A DNA stretch of 64,000 bases. Source: Myxococcota bacterium (lineage in GTDB: Bacteria; Myxococcota_A; UBA796; JAFGLY01). The notes beneath the pieces are model-generated. The model was not told the DNA's origin, did no database searches, and saw only the letters and a program-made list of their open reading frames with translations. Location: positions 1-64,000 of the forward strand of contig JAJRWT010000029.1 of the NCBI GenBank assembly GCA_024276675.1, in the 5' to 3' direction. Every line of letters starts with the position of its first letter. Position 1 is the stretch's first letter. A program made the position numbers and the translations under genes. This document shows positions 32,472-40,497 of the stretch, piece after piece.

Positions 32472-33359
32472 TCAGGGAGGCGAGCACTGGCCCCTGTCCT
32501 GGTCGCCGCAGCCCCAGCACCGGACGATGCCCCGGCTGTCCAGGGCACAGTTGTGGACGTAGCCGGCATCCAGGGAAGTGAAGCTGCCTTCCGGCTCGTC
32601 GCACTGGCCCTGATCCTGGTCACCACAACCCCAGCAATGGAGGGAGCCCTGGGTGTCGATGGCGCAGCCATGGTAGGCGCCGGCGGCAATGTCGGTGAAC
32701 TGCCCACCGGGAGGAGAGGACTGGCCGAGCTGGTCGCTCCCCCAGCAATGTATGAAGCCGTCCCTGTCGAGCCCGCAGGTGTGGAACCTGCCAGCCGAGA
32801 TCCGCGTGAACTCCGTGTCGGGGGGAGTCGACTGGCCGTACTCGTCGAAACCCCAACAGACAGCCCTGCCAGTCCCGGTCAGGGCGCAAGAGTGGAGGTA
32901 ACCCGATGATATGTATGTAAATTCACCGTCGGGTGCATCGAACTGCCCATAGTCGCGAAGATCGCTGTAGCCCCAACATTCCACCTGTCCCAGCACATCC
33001 AGGCCGCATGTGTGCAGGTAGCCGGCGGCCACCGCCGTGAAATTGCCGTCGGGGTGGCTGGCCTGGAAGTAGTCGTCGTTGCCCCAGCAGCTCAACAGCC
33101 AGCTTTCGGTAACACCGCAGGTCTGGAACCCACCCGCACTCACAGCCTTGTAGAGGCCAGCGGGTGGCGAGGACTGACCGTCGGCGTCGTCGCCCCAACA
33201 CCGGACCTGGCCGGTGCCGTCCACGCCGCATGAGTGGTAGGTCCCGGCGCTGACGGAGAGAAAGGTATCCACGCCCTGCCCCGGAAGGCTGGAGTCGGCG
33301 TCGCAGGCAACGATGGCCAGGGGCGTTACGATGTACAGGGCTATGAGTCTTTCCAGCAT
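32472..33359 (-). CDS. RCC1-repeat lipoprotein
   Basis: A 295-aa exported propeller-type protein. The signal LIALYIVTPLAIVAC ends in a lipobox. Then come seven RCC1/BLIP-II-like repeats of about 38 residues, each with the pattern SAGxYHSCGVDGTGQVRCWG and GQSSPPxGxFTxI. Each repeat has one Cys in the first strand and one in CWG, so disulfides between strands are likely. The C-terminal repeats carry CWGCGDQDQGQC. No catalytic motif is visible; binding of a protein or polymer is the usual inference. The start ATG 33359 gives a proper signal. A close relative lies at 61023-61892. Confidence 0.88.
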   Translation of the reverse strand: MLERLIALYIVTPLAIVACDADSSLPGQGVDTFLSVSAGTYHSCGVDGTGQVRCWGDDADGQSSPPAGLYKAVSAGGFQTCGVTESWLLSCWGNDDYFQASHPDGNFTAVAAGYLHTCGLDVLGQVECWGYSDLRDYGQFDAPDGEFTYISSGYLHSCALTGTGRAVCWGFDEYGQSTPPDTEFTRISAGRFHTCGLDRDGFIHCWGSDQLGQSSPPGGQFTDIAAGAYHGCAIDTQGSLHCWGCGDQDQGQCDEPEGSFTSLDAGYVHNCALDSRGIVRCWGCGDQDRGQCSPP

Positions 33360-33733
33360 GACAGCTCCCGGCATGGCGCGTTTCTGCCTGTTTTCCAACA
33401 AGCGCAGCAGCTTGCACAAGAACGACACCTGTGCTGGGCCCCCAGACGCCCGCCCCCCGGGGCCGCGTTGCAGGGCGCCGGCAACTGCCTGATCCAGCTC
33501 CATGCTCACGCCTTGCCAGGCGGGCGCCCAGTCGCCCTGGGTGCGACAAAACTACTCCTGCGCGGCCCCGAAAGGGCAGAATCCGGGGCCTGGATAATCC
33601 GTTCAGTATCTTCTCTCACATGGGATGTGTTATGCCCCTGGCTTTGGCGCCGGATCAGCCACCGGAAAGAACAACCGGCTGCCCAGGATCCGAGACTTCG
33701 CCATTTCAGTGTACATCGGACGAAAGGCACGGA
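33360..33733. other. Intergenic region between divergent RCC1 and MFS genes
   Basis: About 375 bp. No supportable gene. It should hold promoters for both flanking genes; GGA precedes the MFS ATG, but no clear -35/-10 pair is visible. Confidence 0.4.
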
Positions 33734-35224
33734 ATGAAGAGAACAATCAACACCTTCATCGGCAGATTCACGGTGCTTCGCGGTGCTCCACGGGAGCTTT
33801 GGGTCATCTACGTGGCCAAGCTCCTGGAAATAATTTCCTATGGCCTCATGTCCATGACGGTGACTCTCTGGCTGTCGTCGGATCTGGGCCTGACGGACAC
33901 CGCGGCGGGCGACACCGTGGCCATCTGGTCTACCCTCATCACGCTGGTCACCCTGCTGGTGGGCTCGCTGGTGGATTCCATCGGTATCCGCAGGTCCTTC
34001 CTGCTGGGCTTTATCGTCTGCCTGCTGACCCGGGGTATCATCTTCTCCACCACCATCAAGTGGTTGGCCATACCTTTCGGTCTCATGGTCATGGCCGTGG
34101 GCGAGGCGATGATGGTTCCTGTCATGACCGCCGGAGTAAAGAAATACTCCAACGTCAAGCAGCGTTCCATGGCCTTTTCCATGTACTACGTGCTCATGAA
34201 TGTGGGCTTCCTGCTGGCGGGGCTCATCTTCGATGAGCTACGCTCCACCCTGGGGGAATACGGCAGCTACAGCGTTCCAATACTGAACTGGACCATCTCG
34301 ACCTACCGCACCATCTTTCTGGTGGGTTTCCTGGTGACCATTCCCGGGTTGCTGTTCACCTGGCTCTTTCTCAGGCCCGGCGTCACCATGACTGAAGGCG
34401 GTCTGAAGATCGAGTCGGAGAAACCCCGGTATGCCGATGTGAACGTGTTGGTGGCCATGTACCGCCTGGTCACCGAGACGGCCAGGGACACGATCCGGAT
34501 CTTCGTGAGCGTCTGGAAAGAGAAGAACTTCTACAAGTTCCTGCTGTTTCTTACCCTGGTGGTCTTCATCAGGCTGGTGTTCTACCACATGCACTTCACC
34601 TTCCCCAAGTACGGAATACGCGAGCTTGGCGAAGGCGCACCCGTTGGGCGCCTCTGGAGCGTGCTCAATCCCGGCATCATCATCCTGTTGGTGCCCATCA
34701 TCGGCGCCCTGTCCCAGAAGATCACCTCCTACACGATGATCGCGGTGGGAACAACGCTTGCCGCGGCTCCCGTCTTCCTCCTTGCCATGCCGCCGGAGTG
34801 GTTCCAACCGCTGGCGGACGGCTGGTTGGGGAGCTTCATCGCCCACACCTGGCTGGGGGTCGAAGGCGCGGTCAACCCCCTGTACGTGTCCATCACGCTC
34901 TTCGTTGTCATCTTCTCGGTGGGCGAAGCATTCTGGTCGCCGCGCCTCTACGAGTACACCGCCTCCATTGCACCCAAGGGCAAGGTGGGCTCCTACATGG
35001 CTCTGTCATTGCTGCCCTACTTCGTGGCCAAGCTGGGAGTCGGTTTCATGTCGGGCCGCCTGCTGGAGGCATTCTGCCCGGCCACTGGTCCCCGCAACTC
35101 CCAGGCTCTCTGGCTCATCATCGCCTGCATGGCCGCCATCTGCCCAATCGGAATAATCAGCCTGCGCAAGTACGTCCGCAGTGAAGAAGAAGGCCGCGGC
35201 GGCTCGGCTCCCGCCACATCGTAG
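33734..35224 (+). CDS. Major facilitator (PTR2-like) membrane transporter
   Basis: A 496-aa membrane protein with about twelve hydrophobic helices. The first helix pair LLEIISYGLMSMTVTLWLS is followed by DTVAIWSTLITLVTLLVGSL and VDSIGIRRSFLLGF (the MFS loop 2-3 pattern). AVGEAMMVPVMTAGVKKYSN corresponds to the POT family F-K-P-N region. There is a long cytosolic loop around residue 230, and SVGEAFWSPRLYEYTASIAP occurs in a late helix. The classic ExxER of POTs is lost, so substrate specificity may differ from the transporter at 27792-29069. Related proteins occur in Myxococcota and Bacteroidota. The substrate is unknown. Confidence 0.82.
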   Translation: MKRTINTFIGRFTVLRGAPRELWVIYVAKLLEIISYGLMSMTVTLWLSSDLGLTDTAAGDTVAIWSTLITLVTLLVGSLVDSIGIRRSFLLGFIVCLLTRGIIFSTTIKWLAIPFGLMVMAVGEAMMVPVMTAGVKKYSNVKQRSMAFSMYYVLMNVGFLLAGLIFDELRSTLGEYGSYSVPILNWTISTYRTIFLVGFLVTIPGLLFTWLFLRPGVTMTEGGLKIESEKPRYADVNVLVAMYRLVTETARDTIRIFVSVWKEKNFYKFLLFLTLVVFIRLVFYHMHFTFPKYGIRELGEGAPVGRLWSVLNPGIIILLVPIIGALSQKITSYTMIAVGTTLAAAPVFLLAMPPEWFQPLADGWLGSFIAHTWLGVEGAVNPLYVSITLFVVIFSVGEAFWSPRLYEYTASIAPKGKVGSYMALSLLPYFVAKLGVGFMSGRLLEAFCPATGPRNSQALWLIIACMAAICPIGIISLRKYVRSEEEGRGGSAPATS

Positions 35225-35316
35225 ACCCTGCCGCACCGTTGGCCCAGTCACCAGGGGAAGGTCCCCCAGAAACCTCCGCCCGCGACGAAACCGCCCAAGC
35301 TCCAGGTATAGGAGTC

Positions 35317-35946
35317 ATGACCACCGACTACGTCGAAGTTCCAACACCCCCCGGCCACACCCTGGAAGCCAGGTTCTGCCGGGGCAGTCCCTCGGACGCC
35401 GCCATCATCTGCCACCCCCACCCGCTGTACGGCGGCGACATGCACAACAACGTGGTCTCCGCCGCGTGGGACGCTGCCCGATCCCTGGGCTTCAGCACGA
35501 TGAAGTTCAACTTCCGCGGAGTTGGCGCCAGCGGCGGCTATCACTCCGGCTCCACCGACGAGGTGGAGGATCTCCTGGCAGTCGAACACGCCCTTGCGGG
35601 GTTCCTGGGAAACCCTGCCCACCGCCTGCACCTGTTGGCGTACTCCTGGGGATCATGGATCGCCACCCTGGCGGCGCGGGAGCTGCGGCCATCCAGCATG
35701 GTGCTGGTGGCGCCTCCGCTGGACTTCCTCTGTTTCGACGGGATGGTCCTCCCACCATGCCCGGCCCTGCTGATCCTGGGCCAGCGGGACCACTACTGCG
35801 CCGAGCAGTCCCTGCTTGGCTGGCTCAAATCCCAGCCGCCCTGCCAGGCGCCCCGGCAGCGGGTTTTGCTCAAGGGTGCGGACCACTACTTCGGCGGCTT
35901 CCAGTCACGTCTGGAATCTGAAATCCGCAACTTCCTGCACCACTGA
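35317..35946 (+). CDS. Alpha/beta hydrolase (COG2945-like)
   Basis: A 209-aa serine hydrolase fold. AAIICHPHPLYGGDMHNNVV is the COG2945 hallmark, followed by MKFNFRGVGASGGYH. The nucleophile is in LLAYSWGSWIA (Ser, A/G-x-S-x-G-like), a late Asp in LILGQRDHYC, and the His in GADHYFGG. No signal peptide, so cytosolic. GGAG precedes the ATG at 35317; an upstream in-frame ATG (35239) would add 26 non-conserved residues. The substrate is unknown; relatives are annotated as dienelactone-hydrolase-like. It lies 92 bp after the MFS gene and may be co-transcribed. Confidence 0.88.
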   Translation: MTTDYVEVPTPPGHTLEARFCRGSPSDAAIICHPHPLYGGDMHNNVVSAAWDAARSLGFSTMKFNFRGVGASGGYHSGSTDEVEDLLAVEHALAGFLGNPAHRLHLLAYSWGSWIATLAARELRPSSMVLVAPPLDFLCFDGMVLPPCPALLILGQRDHYCAEQSLLGWLKSQPPCQAPRQRVLLKGADHYFGGFQSRLESEIRNFLHH

Positions 35947-35961
35947 TCCGAACCAGGCCCG

Positions 35962-35975
35962 GGAGCCGTCGGGAC
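35962..35975. repeat. Short copy of the GGAGCCGTCGGG intergenic repeat
   Basis: GGAGCCGTCGGGAC lies just after the hydrolase stop, in the 40-bp gap before the convergent lipoprotein stop. Confidence 0.45.
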
Positions 35976-35986
35976 GAGCGCGGTGT

Positions 35987-36259
35987 TCAGGGGATGTCGC
36001 CGGTGTCGACTCCTTCGCAGAATGCCGCCACTTCGGTGTAGCTGCTGGCATGCCACTCGAAGCGGTAACAGCCCACACCACCGCATTCTTCGGCGAAGAG
36101 GCCGTCGCGGCACTGGGCCCAGTCCGCTACGCGAGCGTGGTGGGCATAGTCGTCTGGCTCCAGCTCGTCGGCACAACTGTAGTAGCAGTCGTGATCTTCG
36201 AGACAGGCCACGCCCAGGAAGGCCGGCAACATGGCCAGCAGCAGCACGCGGAGTTCCAT
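35987..36259 (-). CDS. Small Cys-rich lipoprotein, unknown
   Basis: A 90-aa exported protein. The signal ELRVLLLAMLPAFLGVAC ends in a lipobox. The mature part LEDHDCYYSCADELEPDD contains six further Cys (DCYYSC, QC, EECGGVGC, FC) in a pattern suggesting three disulfides. No family recognised. The ATG at 36259 gives a proper signal peptide; an upstream GTG at 36286 does not. It is convergent with the hydrolase gene. Confidence 0.75.
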   Translation of the reverse strand: MELRVLLLAMLPAFLGVACLEDHDCYYSCADELEPDDYAHHARVADWAQCRDGLFAEECGGVGCYRFEWHASSYTEVAAFCEGVDTGDIP

Positions 36260-36446
36260 ACTTGAGTGAGCCTCGGTGGATGTCACAGGGAGCAGGACCA
36301 GCTATCGGCGGGGAGGGAGAGAGTCAAGCGTTGAACGGCTGTAGCGGTTCTTCTCCAACGGATATCTTCAACCAGACCCTTGGTGGTTCCCGTTCTTCAT
36401 GATACCAAATCTCTTGCAGTGAGCCCCCCAATCCAAAGAGGTCACG

Positions 36447-37787
36447 ATGAGCCTGCTCGACTTCTCCCTTCCCTTTCCTGCACTGACCTTTCTGGCGCTG
36501 GGTCCCTTCCTGGCGACCGGATGCGGAACAGACGACGACAACTCCAAAGAAGACACCGGCATGGAAGACACCGGCATGGAAGACACCGGCATGGAAGACA
36601 CCGGCATGGAAGACACGAGTACTCCTTCGGGTTTTTCGTTCGAATGCGACGAACCCGACCAGGTCTTCCAGGCCTATGATCTCAGCTCCATGCCCCCTGA
36701 ACTCATAGATGTCCCCGCCACCTGCCGAGCCGAGGGCGACAATAGCTGGCTGTACGTGGCCGACGACGTCTGGGATGTCTACGTGGACCAGGATCAGCTC
36801 GAAGCGTTCATGCAGAGCTTCGAACTCGCGACCCCCGATGGCTCCATCAACCCCGACCAGGGCATTTACCAGAACGACACCGAGGTCTTCGGTGCACTCA
36901 CCGCCGACAACTACGGCGCCGACAAGGTCTACATACTCGCCATGGAGTTCGCCGAGTACGGCGGCTACGAATTCGACGGCTACCTCTACATCTGGAACGG
37001 TATCCCCATGTTCCAGTTGAACGCCGCCATCCGCCCCCTGGACGACCCCGAGACGGCATCCATAATGGCGCATGAGTTCGTCCACGTGATTCAGCAGGCC
37101 TACGACGCCAGCGAGGAACAGTGGATGTCCGAGGCCCTGGCCGAGGTGGGCATGGTGGTGAACGGCTACTACACCGACGAAGCCTGGGTCGCCGATTACG
37201 CCGCCGATCCCTCCGAGCCGCTGGTCAACAACACCGCCTCGGTCCACTACGGGGCCGTGTTGCTGTTCGGAACGTACCTCTACGAACAATTCGGCGAAGA
37301 ACTCATGGGGGAACTCAACCAGGAACCCTCGGACGGCGTCGCCGGCCTGGAGGCCAGCTTGCAGGCCCTGGGCTGGGACCTGTGGTTCGACGAAATCCTC
37401 GAAGACTGGATGGTGGCCAACTTCCTGGACGATCCCGCCCTGGAGGACGGCAGCTTCGGCTACTCGTTCATGGACATCCCATCCATGACCATCGACGCCA
37501 CCCTGACCGCCGGTGAACAATACCAGGACGACATCGACTATTCAGGCGTCCGCTACATCGAAGTCACCGGCGACCAACCCGCCACCCTGGTTGTGGAATC
37601 CACGGATGCCCTGGACCTGCTGTACTCCGTCATCCTCATGAGCGACGCCCCCCAGGTCACCACCCTCACTGAAGAAGGCCCCGCCCTGGTGGCATACCTG
37701 GACGGACTGGGCAACAGCTATGACAGCGCCGTGCTCTGCCTGTCCACCATGGCCAACACCGACTTCCGCGTATCTCTGCAACAATAG
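36447..37787 (+). CDS. Zinc metalloprotease-like lipoprotein (HExxH gluzincin)
   Basis: A 446-aa exported protein. The lipobox is ATGC (Cys26), followed by four exact GMEDT repeats. The catalytic region has AHEFVHVIQQAYDASEEQ with HExxH at residues 209-213 and a downstream WMSEALAEVG whose Glu (229 or 233) fits the third ligand. The pattern resembles M6/peptidase_MA-like gluzincins. The C-terminal ~90 residues form a beta-rich domain (YIEVTGDQPATLVVES), as in pre-peptidase C-terminal domains. It probably acts at the cell surface. The gene stands alone, with AAAGAGG ahead of the ATG. Confidence 0.82.
   Translation: MSLLDFSLPFPALTFLALGPFLATGCGTDDDNSKEDTGMEDTGMEDTGMEDTGMEDTSTPSGFSFECDEPDQVFQAYDLSSMPPELIDVPATCRAEGDNSWLYVADDVWDVYVDQDQLEAFMQSFELATPDGSINPDQGIYQNDTEVFGALTADNYGADKVYILAMEFAEYGGYEFDGYLYIWNGIPMFQLNAAIRPLDDPETASIMAHEFVHVIQQAYDASEEQWMSEALAEVGMVVNGYYTDEAWVADYAADPSEPLVNNTASVHYGAVLLFGTYLYEQFGEELMGELNQEPSDGVAGLEASLQALGWDLWFDEILEDWMVANFLDDPALEDGSFGYSFMDIPSMTIDATLTAGEQYQDDIDYSGVRYIEVTGDQPATLVVESTDALDLLYSVILMSDAPQVTTLTEEGPALVAYLDGLGNSYDSAVLCLSTMANTDFRVSLQQ
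36549..36608 (+). repeat. 15-bp tandem repeat, four copies, in the protease spacer
   Basis: The unit GAAGACACCGGCATG is repeated four times without change, encoding Glu-Asp-Thr-Gly-Met directly after the lipoprotein anchor. A fifth copy begins but diverges. Confidence 0.95.
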
Positions 37788-37972
37788 GATTCCAGGAGGC
37801 ACCGCCTTCCAGCCTCCTCGCGTCGAGGGCCGGAAAGCCGGCCAGTCATGATCTGTGCCGGTACGAAAATACCCCACAGTGCCACGGCTCTGCTATCCTG
37901 GGAAAATGGGATCCAATCGCCTGGCCACCTGGCGGCGATGCGCTCTTTCCTCACCATTGCCCGGGAGGCCTG

Positions 37973-39025
37973 ATGTTCATGCTGCTGCTGCTGCTGCTCG
38001 CCTGCCAACGTCCCGGGGTGAGTCCCTACACCAGCGATACCCAGGACACCTCGCTTTTCGAACCCGGCGACTCGTTCGCACCAGCCGACTCCTCTGATTC
38101 CGCCTTCTTCCCGGACACTTCCGGTACAGGCAGCCCTGACAGCGGCCACAGCGGCGACACCGGAGGCCTGGACTACGACTGCGACGACCTTCCCACCACC
38201 GAGTTGGAAGACAACATCCTGGACTGGGCCAGGGGCTACCACGACGTGGTCTTCCGCGATGATGGATTCCTCATAGGGCTCCAGACCGGCACGGGGCTCA
38301 TCGAGTCCACCTACGACGAACTCAGTGAACTGTGGATTCCCGATGTCAACGGCATCGAGACCATGGACCGCTTCGAAGACGGCAGCTTCGTCATGTCCGA
38401 CAACAGCCAGTCTCGCCTGATCCTGGTGACACCGGATGGCGCCATCTCCACCCTGGCATCCAACGTGGGCATGGCCAAGGGCGTCACCGTGGGACCGGAC
38501 GGAAACGTGTACTACGCCAACGGCGCGGTGTACCGCTACAACGTGGTCACCGAAGAAACCGACAAGCTCATGGACGCGGTGGGGAACTCCAGGCCACGCC
38601 ACCTGGTCTTCAGCCTGGACAGCACGCGCCTCTTCGTGGCAACCCTGGGCAGGGGCGAGGTCTACGTGCTCAACATGGACGAAGACCTGAACCCCGTGGG
38701 CGACCCCGAACTCTACGCCGAGAACGTGGGAACGGGCTGGCACGACGGGATCGCCATCGACGCCTGCGGAAACCTCTACGTACCCGAATACTACTCCATG
38801 GGACTGTACCGCATCACTCCCCACCAGGTCGTCGAGCGCCTGGGGCCATCGGGAACTGGCGAACGTTACGGCCATGGCCTGGAGTTCGGCAGCGGGGAAT
38901 ACGGCTGGAAGGCCATGGCCCTCTACATGCCCCTGCCCTACAACAACCAACAGGTGAGGGAGCTGGTGATCATGGCGCCGTCGGGCAGCAGGGTCCGCAC
39001 CTGGAACGGCGAGCCGGCCCGATAG
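37973..39025 (+). CDS. SMP-30/gluconolactonase-like beta-propeller lipoprotein
   Basis: A 350-aa exported protein. A short signal of six Leu ends in LLAC (lipobox at residue ~11), followed by a Ser/Asp/Thr-rich spacer of ~60 residues. The rest shows propeller blades: GAISTLASNVGMAKGVTVGP and DGNVYYANGAVYRYNVV, RHLVFSLDSTRLFVATLGRG, then GTGWHDGIAIDACGNLYVPE. The last is close to the SMP-30/LRE Ca2+-site pattern (D-G-x-x-x-D...G-N-L). Lactonase activity cannot be deduced. The surface anchor and spacer match many other lipoproteins of this window. Confidence 0.8.
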   Translation: MFMLLLLLLACQRPGVSPYTSDTQDTSLFEPGDSFAPADSSDSAFFPDTSGTGSPDSGHSGDTGGLDYDCDDLPTTELEDNILDWARGYHDVVFRDDGFLIGLQTGTGLIESTYDELSELWIPDVNGIETMDRFEDGSFVMSDNSQSRLILVTPDGAISTLASNVGMAKGVTVGPDGNVYYANGAVYRYNVVTEETDKLMDAVGNSRPRHLVFSLDSTRLFVATLGRGEVYVLNMDEDLNPVGDPELYAENVGTGWHDGIAIDACGNLYVPEYYSMGLYRITPHQVVERLGPSGTGERYGHGLEFGSGEYGWKAMALYMPLPYNNQQVRELVIMAPSGSRVRTWNGEPAR

Positions 39026-39127
39026 GAGCCGTCGGGAAAGCTCGGGCCCGCTGCGGAGCGCCATGCGCTACTGCGCCGGGCCTCGTGCGATGGCCTGTGC
39101 GAAGCGCCATCAACGGCGGTCGGCTCC
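39026..39127. repeat. Intergenic repeat with terminal inverted repeats, long copy
   Basis: It starts right at the TAG of the propeller gene. GGAGCCG at the left end pairs with CGGCTCC at 39121-39127, about 100 bp apart. Inside is a strong nested stem (GGCCCG...AGCGC-cat-GCGCT...CGGGCC, about 39045-39082). The first 57 bp match 11221-11278. It is REP- or MITE-like, and may also terminate transcription. The rest of the gap to 39348 shows no gene. Confidence 0.65.
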
Positions 39128-39348
39128 ACCCGTGGCTGGTGGCGCTGCGCAAAGCGTCCGCGCCGCCAGGTCTCACCCGTAGCATCGCAAACATCTTGCA
39201 GACCCGATGGTGGCATGTTGGCCTGGAGCGGTCTATAGTCCCCTGGTCTCCCACCGAGCCTTAAGCGGCGCAAGGCCACGCCGGCGAACCTCACCGGCAG
39301 GTCCGCGCAATCGGTGGCAGCCAGCTACAATCACAGCAGGAGCGCAGC

Positions 39349-40380
39349 GTGAAGGTCGAACGAATCCTTGGAATCTGGGTCATGGTCCTGGGAACCTGCT
39401 CCGCCGGTTCCGCCGTTGCCACTTCCAGCTTCAGCACACCCAGCGACACCGGTGGAGCAGACCTGGAACAAACCTCGTTTCCCCAGGTCATCCCCGCCTA
39501 TTCAGCTTTCCTGGCCTCGTCGGACGAAGCCACCCAGGCCGGTAATACCGACTCTGGCGCCGATTCCGACTCTGACGCCGAATCAGAAGACCAGCCAGCC
39601 AACGACGAGCAGGAATCCGCCCAGGAGCAGTCCCAGCAGGACAACGACACGGAAGACCAGCCAGCCAACGACGAACCCGAGCCAGCAGATAGCAGCGAGC
39701 CCGCCGAGGCCCCCGAAAACACCCCGCCGGAATCCACGGAGCAACAGGCCGCTCAACAACCCGACGGCTCCGCCCTGCCGCCGCCCCAACTGGCTCCAGC
39801 GCCCCCACCTCCCAGGAAGGTCAGGTTCAAGAGGCGTCGCAAGGCACGGGTCGACGAACCCCTTCTGATCCGCGACGGCTTCCGTTTCCGCGGCGGCTAC
39901 AACCTCATCGCGGGCCTGGCGGTGCTGCCGGAGCGCCCCCTCACCGGGCCCGCCTTCGGCATGGACGCCCGCCTGGGCGCCCAGTTCAACCACATCCTCT
40001 CGCTGTCCTACCAGGCCACGGTCGCGGGCGACCTGATGTACGACAACAACGACATAGAAGGCACCGCCGGCTTCCAACTCTACAACACCTTCCTGCCCAT
40101 GATCACCCTGTTCCACTCCTTCGACATCGGAGCGGGCCCATCGCTGGACTTCGTGGCAGCCGGAGTCTGTAGCGCGGCGACCATGTACTGCGGGGGCACA
40201 TCCACCTGGAACTGGGGCGGGCATGCCCGCTTTGCCGTCAACGTGGGCGGTCTGGCCGGCGGCGGTCCAAGGCGTAGCGGGTTTTCCATCACCGCGGAGC
40301 TGCACCCCACCTTCCTGACCTCCCAGAACCCGGCTGTCATGGCCCTGATGACCGTAGGCGTGGGCGCCGAGTGGTATTGA
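39349..40380 (+). CDS. Predicted outer-membrane beta-barrel protein with acidic/Gln-rich linker
   Basis: A 343-aa exported protein starting with GTG (CAGGAG upstream). The signal ILGIWVMVLGTCSAGSAVA is followed by a ~120-residue low-complexity region of Asp, Glu, Gln, Ser and Pro with EDQPANDE repeats, then a Pro-rich stretch and a basic KRRRKAR patch. The C-terminal ~160 residues alternate hydrophobic and polar positions (FRFRGGYNLIAGLAVLP, HILSLSYQATVAGDLMYDNN, FAVNVGGLAGGG, VMALMTVGVGAEWY) and end in an aromatic residue, as outer-membrane barrels do. Function unknown. The linker may cross or bind the peptidoglycan. Confidence 0.65.
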   Translation: MKVERILGIWVMVLGTCSAGSAVATSSFSTPSDTGGADLEQTSFPQVIPAYSAFLASSDEATQAGNTDSGADSDSDAESEDQPANDEQESAQEQSQQDNDTEDQPANDEPEPADSSEPAEAPENTPPESTEQQAAQQPDGSALPPPQLAPAPPPPRKVRFKRRRKARVDEPLLIRDGFRFRGGYNLIAGLAVLPERPLTGPAFGMDARLGAQFNHILSLSYQATVAGDLMYDNNDIEGTAGFQLYNTFLPMITLFHSFDIGAGPSLDFVAAGVCSAATMYCGGTSTWNWGGHARFAVNVGGLAGGGPRRSGFSITAELHPTFLTSQNPAVMALMTVGVGAEWY

Positions 40381-40497
40381 GCCGGCATCCAGGCAGCGCG
40401 TCAGCGCCCCATCTCCACACTGAATCTTGGCACGGAGCAACCCGGGGCCACCCTTTGGCCGTTCGTGGACCATCGACCCGTGGAAATCCCGGTCCCC

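Noticed and set aside
39583..40473. Long minus-strand frame opposite the predicted outer-membrane protein
   Set aside because: Shadow of biased codon use; the plus strand has a signal peptide and barrel pattern, the minus frame has none.
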